Shown here: positions 19,193 to 28,241 of the stretch, piece by piece
Layout: every line of letters starts with the position of its first letter
Numbering within the stretch: position 1 is the first letter of the stretch
NCBI GenBank assembly: GCA_029959905.1
Contig: JASCNZ010000020.1
Span: 1-47,128 of the forward strand
Direction: 5' to 3'
DNA length: 47,128 nucleotides
Source of the DNA: Microbacteriaceae bacterium PS02344
GTDB lineage: Bacteria > Actinomycetota > Actinomycetes > Actinomycetales > Microbacteriaceae
Notes under the pieces: model-generated
What the model was told of the DNA's origin: nothing
The model's input: the letters and a program-made list of their open reading frames with translations, nothing else
Databases searched by the model: none
Program-made: the position numbers and the translations under genes

Positions 19193-20385
19193 CCGACGCC
19201 GACGAGCAGCACCCCCGTGCCCACAAGAGACGCCATCACCGGGAGGGTGTTCACCAGCACGAGACAACCGAGGGCGCCGATCACCTGCAGCGCGCGCGGG
19301 TACCGTCGGGCGCTGGCGACCTGACGGAACGCCGCGGCGTTCGCGATGAGGTAGTAGATGAGCACCCCGAACGACGAGAATCCGATCGCGTCGCGCAGGT
19401 CGGCGACGAGCACGATCGCGATGACGACGGCTCCGATCACGATCTCGGCGCGACGGGGCACCTGCCACCGCTCGTCGACGCGGGCGAGGAAGCCAGGGAG
19501 GTCGTGTTCGCGCGCCATCGCCAGCGTCGTGCGGCCGATCCCGGTGAGCAGGGCGAGCAGCGCACCGAGGGATGCCGTTGCGGCCGCGATCCGCACGAGA
19601 GGAGCCAGCGGTTCCCATCCGACCGCCACCACCACGTCGGCGAGAGGCGCGGAGCTGCCCACGGCATCCGCTCCGCGCACGAGGAGCACGGTGACGGCGA
19701 CCGCGGTGTACACCGCGACCGCCCCGCCGAGCGCGAGCGCGATCGCGCGGGGGATCGTGCGGGCCGGGTCGACGACCTCCTCGCCCATCGTGGCGATGCG
19801 GGCATAGCCGGCGAAGGCGAAGAACAGCAGACCGGCGCCCTGCAGCACCCCGTAGGCGGTGGCGTCCGGAAGGGGCGGAGGGGATGCCGACGGCGCTCCG
19901 CCGAGGCCGACCCCCACGACCGCCGCGAGGCCCAGCAGCGAGACCGTCACCAAGATGCGGGTGACCAGCGCCGTACGGGTGACCCCGAAGCAGTTGATGG
20001 CGACGAGTGCGACGACGGCTGCGACGGCCACGGGAGTCGTCCATCCGTCCGGGGCGGCATAGGCGGCGAAGGTCATCGCCATGGCCGCGCAGCTCGCGAT
20101 CTTGCCGATCACGAAACCCCAGCCGGCCACGAAACCCCACCACGGCCCGATCTCCGCCCGGGCATAGGCGTAGGTGCCGCCGGCCACGGGATGCACAGCG
20201 GCCAGCTGCGCCGACGCGGTGGCGTTGCAGTAGGCGACGACGGCTGCGATCGCCAGCGCGACGAGCAGCCCGCTCCCCGCGACATCGAGGGCGGGACCCC
20301 ACACCGAGAAGACGCCGGCCCCGACCATCGAGCCGAGACCGATCGAGACGGCATCGGCGAGGCGCAGACGGCGGGCGAGCGGCAT
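19138..20385 (-). CDS. APC-superfamily amino acid permease
   Basis: Amino acid/polyamine/organocation transporter, 415 aa, about 12 transmembrane segments. The first helix carries the diagnostic SIGLGSMVGAGVFSVWGPAL (near residue 14), in which the unwound G-S/A-G part binds substrate carboxylate. Later come PVAGGTYAYARAEIGPWWGFVAGW and, near residue 197, EEVVDPARTIPRAI. The substrate is not predictable. It has no partner enzyme gene beside it. The start is ATG 20385, with a weak GACGAT box 6 nt upstream. The 3' end overlaps the hydrolase gene by 55 nt. Confidence 0.9.
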   Translation of the reverse strand: MPLARRLRLADAVSIGLGSMVGAGVFSVWGPALDVAGSGLLVALAIAAVVAYCNATASAQLAAVHPVAGGTYAYARAEIGPWWGFVAGWGFVIGKIASCAAMAMTFAAYAAPDGWTTPVAVAAVVALVAINCFGVTRTALVTRILVTVSLLGLAAVVGVGLGGAPSASPPPLPDATAYGVLQGAGLLFFAFAGYARIATMGEEVVDPARTIPRAIALALGGAVAVYTAVAVTVLLVRGADAVGSSAPLADVVVAVGWEPLAPLVRIAAATASLGALLALLTGIGRTTLAMAREHDLPGFLARVDERWQVPRRAEIVIGAVVIAIVLVADLRDAIGFSSFGVLIYYLIANAAAFRQVASARRYPRALQVIGALGCLVLVNTLPVMASLVGTGVLLVGVGYRLVLRRSRRGRSPVSG

Positions 20386-20442
20386 CCGCCCATCGTCGCA
20401 CCAGCGGGTGAACGGGGGGTAGCGGGAGCGCGAGACAGCGAT

Positions 20443-20472
20443 TTGTTCGAATTGTTCTATTTGACATAGAAT
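20443..20472 (+). promoter_or_regulatory. AT-rich promoter of the gntR-DUF1648 pair
   Basis: TTGTTC (20443-20448), 18 nt, TAGAAT (20467-20472) make a good housekeeping-type promoter. It lies in one of the most AT-rich stretches of the window. Confidence 0.65.
20455..20471. promoter_or_regulatory. Candidate GntR autoregulatory operator
   Basis: TTCTAT-TTGAC-ATAGAA is an inverted repeat overlapping the -10 box. YtrA-type GntR regulators usually repress their own operon, so this is a plausible binding site (inference). Confidence 0.5.
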
Positions 20473-20492
20473 TAATGCAACAAGGAGGTCCC

Positions 20493-20843
20493 ATGCTCAT
20501 CCGCATAGACATGGCGAGCGGTACGCCGCTGTTCGAACAGGTCGCCGCGTCGGTCCGCACCGACATCGTCGCGGGCGCTCTCGCCCCCGGTGATCGGCTC
20601 CCGTCGGCGCGCGAGGTCGCCGAGACCCTCGACATCAACCTGCACACGGTGCTGCACGCCTACCAGCGCCTGCGCGACGAAGGCCTGATCGACCTGCGAC
20701 GCGGTCGCGGCGCGGTCGTCTCGGCCTCCGCCGGTCCGCTCAGCGACCTCGCGCACGACATCCGGGCGCTCGTCGCCCGCGCCGACGCCCTCGGCGTCAC
20801 CCCCGCCACACTCGCCGCCCTCGTCAAGGAGATGACACCATGA
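20493..20843 (+). CDS. GntR-family regulator, YtrA subfamily
   Basis: 116-aa repressor: a GntR winged helix (LFEQVAASVRTDIVAGALAPGDRLPSARE, then TLDINLHTVLHAYQRLRDEGLIDLRRGRGAVV) with only about 45 residues behind it, the size typical of the YtrA subfamily. It is preceded by the strongest Shine-Dalgarno in the window (AAGGAGGT, 20482-20489). The next gene, a DUF1648 membrane protein, overlaps by 4 nt (ATGA), so both are one translational unit. The effector is unknown; related systems respond to cell-envelope antibiotics or acetoin, but nothing here decides. Confidence 0.92.
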   Translation: MLIRIDMASGTPLFEQVAASVRTDIVAGALAPGDRLPSAREVAETLDINLHTVLHAYQRLRDEGLIDLRRGRGAVVSASAGPLSDLAHDIRALVARADALGVTPATLAALVKEMTP

Positions 20844-21895
20844 CCCCCGCCGTCCGCCGAGCCCGCACCGCCTTCGTCTGGATCGGACTCGTGATCCCGC
20901 TCGCCGCGATCGCCGCGGCGATGGTCATCGTCGCGCTCTGGCTGCCCGAAATACCCGAACCCTCCGCCATCCACTGGAGCGGAGACACGCCCGACGGCTT
21001 CGGGCCGCGCTGGACGCCCCTCGCGATCCTCGCCGGCATCGCCGCGATGATCGTGGCGTTCGCCGCGCTCGCGTGGTTCGCGCACCGTCTGCCGTCGAGC
21101 AGTCGTACCGCCCCGCCGGCGAACGGCAGGGCCGCGGAATGGTCGTCGACGTCTCGCGCTCTGGGAGCGACGAACCTCGGCCTCGCGGCGCTGATCGTCA
21201 CCACCACGCTCGCGATGGTCGGCTCGCAGCGAGGTCTGGGCGATGCGGCAGATGCCCCGGGTATCGGCGGCGCCACGATCCTCGGCCTCGCACTCCTCGT
21301 CGTCGGCGCGGTCGTCGGCTGGTTCCTGCAGCCCCGCGCCCCTCGCAGCGAAGAGACCCGCACGGCTGATGCGACGCCGCTGCCGAGCACCGACTCCGAA
21401 CGAGTGGTGTGGATCGGCCGCGCGACGATCGCCCGGTCGGGACTGGCCGTTCTCGGCGGGTCCGCTGTGGTGGTGAGCGCGCTCGCCGCGGTCATGGCCG
21501 CGAGCGGTGTGTCGGTCGTCGCCGTGGTGACGATGCTCGCGTGTGTCGTGCTCGTGCTCGCCGCACTGCTGCTCACCACCTCGTTCCGCGTGCGCATCGG
21601 ACCGTGGGGGTTGCGGGTGCGATCGAGCGCCGGATGGCCGCGGATCGAAATTCCCGCGTCGGACATCGCCGCGGTGCGCCGCATCGAGGTCGACCCGTTC
21701 GCGGAGTTCGGCGGATGGGGGATGCGGTACGCCGCGGGTGGCCGATCGGGGGTCGTGCTCCGCGCGGGCGAAGGCTTCGAGGTGTCACGGGTCGGCGGGC
21801 GGCGTTTCGTGGTGACCGTCGACGACGCCGAGACCGCGGCGGCCGCGCTCGCAGTCGCGGTGGGGCGGTCGAAGGCGGGCCGTCGACCCTCTTGA
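20840..21895 (+). CDS. DUF1648 multi-pass membrane protein
   Basis: 351 aa. The first membrane helix (about residues 8-28) is followed by LPEIPEPSAIHWSGDTPDGFG, the P-x-HW-x-x-G-x-PDGF signature of DUF1648 (found in SdpI-like proteins). Further hydrophobic segments lie near 57-77, 112-130, 148-166 and two between 200 and 250. A soluble C-terminal part of about 100 residues begins FRVRIGPWGLRV and looks PH-like. Its role is unknown. SdpI relatives give immunity to a membrane toxin, and coupling to a YtrA regulator suggests an envelope-stress function (inference). Translation is coupled to the GntR gene. Confidence 0.85.
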   Translation: MTPAVRRARTAFVWIGLVIPLAAIAAAMVIVALWLPEIPEPSAIHWSGDTPDGFGPRWTPLAILAGIAAMIVAFAALAWFAHRLPSSSRTAPPANGRAAEWSSTSRALGATNLGLAALIVTTTLAMVGSQRGLGDAADAPGIGGATILGLALLVVGAVVGWFLQPRAPRSEETRTADATPLPSTDSERVVWIGRATIARSGLAVLGGSAVVVSALAAVMAASGVSVVAVVTMLACVVLVLAALLLTTSFRVRIGPWGLRVRSSAGWPRIEIPASDIAAVRRIEVDPFAEFGGWGMRYAAGGRSGVVLRAGEGFEVSRVGGRRFVVTVDDAETAAAALAVAVGRSKAGRRPS

Positions 21896-21927
21896 CGGCC
21901 ACGTGCGGCGGCGGCTTGGCTGAACGC

Positions 21928-22587
21928 ATGCAATCGACACCTGCCGCCTGGGCCGCCGCCGACGCCTTCCTCGCCGACACGCTCGTGGGCTCGGACCCCG
22001 ATCTCGAGCGGGCTCTCGACGCTCAGCGCCGGGCGGGCCTGCCCGAGATCGAGGTCGCGCCGGTGGGAGGCAAGCTGCTGAACCTGCTCGTGCGGCTGAG
22101 CGGCGCACGGCGGGTGCTCGAGATCGGCACCCTCGGCGGGTACTCGACCATCTGGCTCGCCCGTGCGGTCGGCCCGGAGGGGCGGGTCGTCACGATCGAG
22201 GCCGAGGCCGAGAACGCCGCGGTGGCCCGTGAGAGCATCGACGCCGCCGGGGTGGGGGAGCGCGTCGAGATCCGCATCGGACGCGGCGCCGATGTGCTGC
22301 CGACGCTGGTGGGCGGGTTCGACCTCGTGTTCATCGACGCCGACAAGGAGTCGAACACGATCTATCTCGACTGGGCGGCGCGGCTCGGGCACCCGGGCAC
22401 CGTCGTGGTCGTCGACAACATCGGCCGCGATGGCGAGATCGTGCGCGACGACTCGACCGATCCCAAGGTGGTCGGCACGCGCGCCGGGCTGCGGATGCTC
22501 GGCGAGGACCCCCGTTTCGACGCCACCGCCCTGCAGACCGTCGGCGCGAAAGGGTGGGACGGGATCGCCGTCGCCCTCGTCGTCTGA
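21928..22587 (+). CDS. SAM-dependent O-methyltransferase (family 3)
   Basis: 219-aa class I methyltransferase of the catechol-O-methyltransferase-like family. The SAM-binding motif I is VLEIGTLGGYSTIWLARA (near residue 60), then RVVTIEAE, and the metal-binding DLVFIDADKESN (near 132) with downstream DN in VVVDNIGRDG. These enzymes methylate ortho-diphenols or similar small hydroxylated compounds with Mg2+; the substrate is unknown. ATG 21928 has a weak TTGGCT box 6 nt upstream. A short GGCCGGACCGGCC palindrome (22588-22600) begins right after the stop and may help termination. Confidence 0.9.
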   Translation: MQSTPAAWAAADAFLADTLVGSDPDLERALDAQRRAGLPEIEVAPVGGKLLNLLVRLSGARRVLEIGTLGGYSTIWLARAVGPEGRVVTIEAEAENAAVARESIDAAGVGERVEIRIGRGADVLPTLVGGFDLVFIDADKESNTIYLDWAARLGHPGTVVVVDNIGRDGEIVRDDSTDPKVVGTRAGLRMLGEDPRFDATALQTVGAKGWDGIAVALVV

Positions 22588-22646
22588 GGCCGGACCGGCC
22601 AGGGGCGCGGCATCGTCCGGACCCTGGCGGCGGGGGAGCGGCGGGC

Positions 22647-22652
22647 TAGACT
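22647..22652 (+). promoter_or_regulatory. -10 box of the enolase promoter
   Basis: TAGACT; transcription would begin near 22659 and give a leader of about 50 nt ending in AAGGAG. Unlike many genes here, eno therefore has a conventional leader. Confidence 0.55.
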
Positions 22653-22693
22653 GGGCGACGGATCGACGACGCTCCACACACTTTTCCCCCTGA

Positions 22694-23989
<1,296 letters not shown>

Positions 23990-24020
23990 GCCCCGCAGAG
24001 ACATCGACGAAGGAGGAGCC

Positions 24021-24563
24021 GTGGCACGACGACCGGCTCCTCCTTCGGCGTCTGCGGGTACCGCGAAGCCGACCCCGGCCTCTCGCCGGCCGCGGCCGCC
24101 TCGTGCACCGCGCGGCACCCGCTCGCAGCCCCGCGTCGACGTGCGGGAGTGGGCCTCCGGCATCCGGCTGTCGGCGTTCTCGGTCATCATGCTGTCGCTG
24201 GTCGTGCTCGGTGCCTGGGTTCTGGTGCCGACGATCGGCACGTTCATCGATCAGCGGCAGAAGATCGCCGCCCTCGAGGCGTCCGTGCAGGTGGGCGAGG
24301 ACCGGATCGACGAGCTCGAACGCGAGCGCGATCGCTGGCAGGACCCGGCGTACATCACCACGCAGGCCCGCGAACGTCTCTACTACGTCAAGCCCGGAGA
24401 GGTCGTCTACCTCGTCGACGACGATCTCGACCCCGTGGCTCTGCCGCGCGAGCAGGAACCGGTCAGCGACACGCTCGAGGAGCGCGCCGCCGACTGGATG
24501 CCGCAGTTGCTGCGCACGCTGGTTTCCAGCGGCCTCAGCGACACGGTCGCCGTCGCTCCCTGA
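24021..24563 (+). CDS. FtsB/DivIC-family septum formation initiator
   Basis: 180-aa bitopic membrane protein. A basic, proline-rich cytoplasmic tail (residues 1-48) is followed by one membrane helix (about 56-76) and an extracytoplasmic coiled coil (QRQKIAALEASVQVGEDRIDELERERDRW). It then has DPAYITTQARERLYYVKPGEVVYLV, the typical FtsB/DivIC ending in which the helix meets the divisome. An acidic C-terminal extension of about 50 residues is extra. GTG 24021 has an excellent GAAGGAGGAG. It lies 31 nt after eno, so the two are probably co-transcribed. Confidence 0.92.
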   Translation: MARRPAPPSASAGTAKPTPASRRPRPPRAPRGTRSQPRVDVREWASGIRLSAFSVIMLSLVVLGAWVLVPTIGTFIDQRQKIAALEASVQVGEDRIDELERERDRWQDPAYITTQARERLYYVKPGEVVYLVDDDLDPVALPREQEPVSDTLEERAADWMPQLLRTLVSSGLSDTVAVAP

Positions 24564-24599
24564 CCGCGCGCTCGACGCATTCTCCCGGCGCCCTCCCGT

Positions 24600-24605
24600 T
24601 ACGCT
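24600..24605 (+). promoter_or_regulatory. Leaderless -10 box of the DUF501 gene
   Basis: TACGCT, 6 nt, GTG 24612. Confidence 0.5.
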
Positions 24606-24611
24606 GGACGG

Positions 24612-25151
24612 GTGACCACCCCGCCGTTCCCCGCCCCCACCGACGCCGAGCTCGCCGTCGTCTCCGCGCAGCTCGGACGGCCCGTCCGCGGCGTCGTCGG
24701 CATCGCCGCCCGGTGCGCATGCGGAAACCCGACCGTGATCTCGACGACTCCGCGCCTGCCGGACGGGACGCCGTTCCCGACCTTCTACTACCTGACGCAT
24801 CCCGCCGCGACCGCCGCGATGTCGACGCTCGAGGCGACGCACGTCATGCCCGAGCTCGCCGCGATGCTCGCCGACGAAGACGTCGCTCTCGCCTACCGCG
24901 CGGCGCACGAGGCGTACCTCGCCGACCGCGGCCAGTTCGGAGCGGTCGACGAGATCGATGGCATCTCGGCCGGAGGCATGCCGACCCGCGTCAAGTGCCT
25001 GCACGCGCTCGCCGGGCACGCTCTCGCCGCCGGCCCGGGGATCAACCCGATCGGTGACGAGGCCCTCGCGCGCTCGACGTGGTCGCCGGACGTGTGCCGC
25101 TGCGACGACCCCGGTGCCGCCCTGCGCGGGGAGACGGATTCGTCGGCGTGA
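24612..25151 (+). CDS. DUF501 family protein
   Basis: 179-aa soluble protein of DUF501, found beside enolase and FtsB genes throughout actinobacteria. Conserved elements visible are a CACGNP motif near residue 36, TPFPTFYYLTHP, and the cysteines/histidines of RVKCLHALAGHALAAGPGINPIGDEA and VCRCDDP at the end. The Cys/His pattern suggests metal binding but the function is not established. A Ppx/GppA phosphatase gene usually comes next; here a subtilase gene overlaps the stop codon instead (GTGA). Confidence 0.9.
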   Translation: MTTPPFPAPTDAELAVVSAQLGRPVRGVVGIAARCACGNPTVISTTPRLPDGTPFPTFYYLTHPAATAAMSTLEATHVMPELAAMLADEDVALAYRAAHEAYLADRGQFGAVDEIDGISAGGMPTRVKCLHALAGHALAAGPGINPIGDEALARSTWSPDVCRCDDPGAALRGETDSSA

Positions 25152-26464
25152 CCCGCCGCCGGACGCTGCGCAGCGCCGCCGCCATCGCGGTGGTCGCAGT
25201 GTCCGTGCTGCTGATGGGCGCGACCGCGACGCCGGCACCCGATCCGAGCACGGGCCCCGTGCCCGACGACCCCAGCGACCCGGTGCGCGCGTCGGAGTAC
25301 TGGCTCGACGGTGCCCGCGTGCGCGAGGCCTGGCAGACCACCCGCGGCGAGGGGGTGCGCATCGCCATCATCGACACCGGGATCGGCGACGTCCCGCAGA
25401 CCTTCGGCGACGCCGTCGTGGGCGGCACCGACGTATCGGGGGCCGGTTCGCCGGACGGTCGCACCCCGCTGGGCGCGGTCGACGGCAATCACGGATCGTG
25501 GGTGGCCTCGCTCGCCGCAGGGCGCGGCGCGGCCGACGGCACCGGCATGATTGGTGTCGCCCCCGAGGCCGATCTGCTCTCGATCTCGGTGGGCTTCGGG
25601 GCCGCCGCGGCGGTGCCGTTCACCGAGCAGGTCGCCGAGGCCATGCGCTGGGCGGTCGACCACGGCGCCGACGTCATCAACCTCTCCTTCACCACGAACA
25701 CCCTCGACTGGGACCCGAGCTGGGACGATGCGTTCCTCTACGCCTTCGAGCACGACGTCGTCGTGGTCGTCGCCGCCGGCAACCGGGGCAGCGGCACGAG
25801 CATCATCGGCGCCCCGGCGACCATCCCCGGCGTGCTGACCGTGGGCGGCGTCGACCAGACCGGTACCGCGAGCGTCGAGGCGTCGACCCAGGGCATCACG
25901 ATCGGCATCTCGGCGCCGAGCGAAGGTCTGCTCGGGGTCTCGGCCGACGGCAAGCTCGCCTCGTGGAGCGGAACGAGCGGGGCGGCCCCCATCGTCGCCG
26001 GCATCGCCGCGCTCATCCGCTCCGCGCACCCCGACATCACGGCGAACGACGTCATCAATCGCATCATCAAGACCGCCATCCCGGTGCCGGGGGTGCAGCG
26101 CACGCCCGATCCGCTCTACGGCTACGGACTCATCGACGCGCAGGCCGCGGTGTCGGCGAACCTGCTCCCGGTGTCCGAGAACCCGATGGGCGACCTCGAG
26201 GAGTGGGTGCGCCTCTACCGTCGCGCCGACCCGGGACAGCCGGAGCCCGAGCCGACCAGCGCGCCGGTCGAGGTGCCGCCGCTCCCCGACGCGGACGCAC
26301 CGACCGAGGCTGGTTCCCCGCTGCTTCCCAGCGCCGATTCACTGCGCTACGGTACCCTGCCGCTCGTCGCCCTCACGGTCCCTGGTATCCTGGTAGCGCT
26401 TGGCGTCACCGCAGCTGCCCGGCGCATCCGATCGGCGCGCGTTCGACGTACGCCACATTCCTGA
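25148..26464 (+). CDS. S8 subtilase, membrane anchored, mycosin-like layout
   Basis: 438-aa secreted serine protease. It has a basic, hydrophobic signal peptide (residues 1-32) and a subtilisin domain with Asp in IAIIDTGIG (near 77), His in DGNHGSWVASLAAG (near 117), oxyanion Asn in VVAAGNRGSG and Ser in SGTSGAAPIVAGIAAL (near 280). A Pro/Glu-rich linker (about 350-395) and a C-terminal transmembrane helix with an RRIRSARVRR stop-transfer tail (about 405-436) follow. This architecture matches the mycosins (MycP) of type VII secretion. No Ecc/WXG genes are in the window, so that role is not supported. GTG 25148 overlaps the DUF501 stop. In SGTSGAA, Gly replaces the usual Met. Confidence 0.9.
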   Translation: MTRRRTLRSAAAIAVVAVSVLLMGATATPAPDPSTGPVPDDPSDPVRASEYWLDGARVREAWQTTRGEGVRIAIIDTGIGDVPQTFGDAVVGGTDVSGAGSPDGRTPLGAVDGNHGSWVASLAAGRGAADGTGMIGVAPEADLLSISVGFGAAAAVPFTEQVAEAMRWAVDHGADVINLSFTTNTLDWDPSWDDAFLYAFEHDVVVVVAAGNRGSGTSIIGAPATIPGVLTVGGVDQTGTASVEASTQGITIGISAPSEGLLGVSADGKLASWSGTSGAAPIVAGIAALIRSAHPDITANDVINRIIKTAIPVPGVQRTPDPLYGYGLIDAQAAVSANLLPVSENPMGDLEEWVRLYRRADPGQPEPEPTSAPVEVPPLPDADAPTEAGSPLLPSADSLRYGTLPLVALTVPGILVALGVTAAARRIRSARVRRTPHS

Positions 26465-26484
26465 CTCCCGAGGAGTTTCCCCCT

Positions 26485-27939
26485 GTGCCTCAGAACAGCA
26501 CTGTGCCCAAGATTCTGATCGTCGGTGGAGGCTATGCAGGCTTCTACACCGCGTGGAAGCTCGAGAAGCACCTGCGTAAGGGCGAGGCCGAGGTCACGAT
26601 GGTCGACCCGCTGCCCTACATGACGTACCAGCCCTTCCTTCCGGAGGTGGCCGCCGGCTCGATCGAGGCCCGCCACTCGGTGGTCGCGCACCGCCGCCAC
26701 CTCAAGCGCACGAACATCATCCCGGCGAAGGTCACGAACATCGACCACGCGCGCAAGGTCGCGACGATCACCCCGCCGTCCGGCGACGCGTACGAGTTCG
26801 CGTACGACCAGATCGTCGTCACCGCCGGCGCCGTCTCGCGCACGTTCCCGATCCCGGGCATCGCCGACAACGCGATCGGCCTCAAGACGATCGAGGAGGC
26901 CGTCGCGATCCGCGACCGCCTGATGTCGAACTTCGACAAGGCCGCCACGCTTCCCGCCGGCCCCGCCCGCGACCGTCTCCTCACGGTCGTCGTGGTCGGC
27001 GGTGGCTTCGCCGGCATCGAGGTGTTCGCCGAGCTGCGCTCGCTCGCCTCCTCGCTGGTCTCCAAGTACCCGACGCTGACGTTCGATGACACGCACTTCC
27101 ACCTCATCGAGGCGATGGGCCGCATCATGCCCGAGGTGTCGCTGCCGACGAGCGAGTGGGTGCTGAAGGACCTCGCCAAGCGCGGCGCGAACGTGCACCT
27201 CGAGACGCAGCTCACCGGAGCGATCGACGGCAACGTCGAACTCTCGACCGGCGAGGTCATCCCGACCGATCTCATCGTCTGGACCGCCGGCGTCATGGCG
27301 AACCCGACCGTGGTCCGCGGTGGCGACCTGCCCGTCGAGGAGCGCGGTCGCATCCAGACCCGCGCCGACCTGCGCGTCGGCACGGCGGAGGACATCGTCG
27401 AGGGCGCCTGGGCGGCCGGCGACGTCTCGGCCGTCCCCGACCTGTCGGGAGGTGGCGTCGGCGGCTACTGCGTGCCGAACGCCCAGCACGCCGTGCGTCA
27501 GGCGAAGCTGCTCGCGAAGAACCTCGTGGCGGTCCTCCGCGGCGAGGAGCCGCGCGACTACTTCCACAAGAACCTCGGTGCGGTCGCCGGTCTCGGTCTC
27601 TACAACGGCGTCTTCCAGTCGGGCAAGATCGCGCTCAAGGGCTTCATCGCGTGGGTCGCCCACCGCGGTTACCACGGTCTGGCGATGCCGACGTGGGAGC
27701 GCAAGTGGCGCGTGCTGTGGGGCTGGTGGAACAACCTGTGGCTGGGTCGCGACCTGGTCAACCTGCAGACGGTGCAGAACCCGCGTTACGTCTTCGAAGA
27801 GTTCGCGGCGCGCCCGCGTCCGGCCGTCGACGCATCGCCGGCCGCTGCCCCGGCCGCGAAGGACCCGGCGAAGTCCGCTCCGGCGAAGAAGGCGGATGCT
27901 CCGGCCGAGAAGGCCGCCGAGCCCGCCGCCGCGAAGTAA
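26485..27939 (+). CDS. ndh: Type II NADH dehydrogenase
   Basis: Single-subunit NADH:quinone oxidoreductase of the respiratory chain, 484 aa, non-proton-pumping. It has two Rossmann dinucleotide motifs: ILIVGGGYAGFYTAWKLE (FAD, near residue 10) and VVVVGGGFAGIEVFAEL (NADH, near 170). The C-terminal WAAGDVSAVPD and GGGVGGYCVPNAQHAVRQAK form the second FAD contact, and AVAGLGLYNGVFQSG and a tryptophan-rich membrane-binding region follow. The last 40 residues are a low-complexity Ala/Pro/Lys tail not needed for catalysis. GTG 26485 has CGAGGAG 9 nt upstream. It starts 20 nt after the subtilase gene and is closed by a strong terminator. Confidence 0.93.
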   Translation: MPQNSTVPKILIVGGGYAGFYTAWKLEKHLRKGEAEVTMVDPLPYMTYQPFLPEVAAGSIEARHSVVAHRRHLKRTNIIPAKVTNIDHARKVATITPPSGDAYEFAYDQIVVTAGAVSRTFPIPGIADNAIGLKTIEEAVAIRDRLMSNFDKAATLPAGPARDRLLTVVVVGGGFAGIEVFAELRSLASSLVSKYPTLTFDDTHFHLIEAMGRIMPEVSLPTSEWVLKDLAKRGANVHLETQLTGAIDGNVELSTGEVIPTDLIVWTAGVMANPTVVRGGDLPVEERGRIQTRADLRVGTAEDIVEGAWAAGDVSAVPDLSGGGVGGYCVPNAQHAVRQAKLLAKNLVAVLRGEEPRDYFHKNLGAVAGLGLYNGVFQSGKIALKGFIAWVAHRGYHGLAMPTWERKWRVLWGWWNNLWLGRDLVNLQTVQNPRYVFEEFAARPRPAVDASPAAAPAAKDPAKSAPAKKADAPAEKAAEPAAAK

Positions 27940-27948
27940 TCGGTTCTT

Positions 27949-27984
27949 CGAACGCCCCCGCCTCTTCGGAGCCGGGGGCGTTCG
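27949..27984 (+). terminator. UUCG-capped terminator of ndh
   Basis: CGAACGCCCCCG (27949-27960) pairs perfectly with CGGGGGCGTTCG (27973-27984). The inner part adds a 3-bp CTC/GAG extension closed by a TTCG tetraloop. It is among the most stable hairpins in the window. Confidence 0.85.
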
Positions 27985-28241
27985 TCGTCTCCGCCTCGCC
28001 TCGCGCCCGAGAGCATGCGCATGCTCGCGCAGCCGATTCATAGACGCGCTCGATAGCGTCGGTGGTGCAAGGGGAGTACTCCCGTCTGCGATGGCGTCGT
28101 CATGACGGACACCTCCGGTGTCCCGGCCCATCGGCCCACGAGGGTGGAGGAGACCTGGCGCCCGCATTCGCGGACGACCGTGGCCCCCTCGCACCCGTGA
28201 CGGATCCCGGTCGTCGTGAACGACACGAAGGAACGACCACC
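27985..28241 (+). promoter_or_regulatory. Long gene-free leader region with three palindromes
   Basis: The gene-free stretch from ndh to the next start is 302 nt; beyond the ndh terminator I see no coding frame. It holds a perfect 16-bp palindrome GAGCATGCGCATGCTC (28011-28026), a TAGCGT -10-like box (28054-28059), a GGGAGTACTCCC palindrome (28072-28083) and a GGACACC-TCC-GGTGTCC hairpin (28107-28123). If TAGCGT is the promoter, the next gene has a structured leader of about 175 nt ending in GAAGGAACG. No known riboswitch consensus was recognised. Confidence 0.45.

Noticed and set aside
16574..20647. Very long antisense open frame (over 1300 codons) on the minus strand
   Set aside because: It covers mazG, hisS, the hydrolase and the permease in another frame. 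Its translation is Arg/Pro/His-rich low complexity without domains, a known shadow effect of GC-biased third positions.
25148..26464. Type VII secretion component
   Set aside because: Only the domain layout matches mycosins; there is no EccB/C/D/E or WXG100 gene anywhere in the window.
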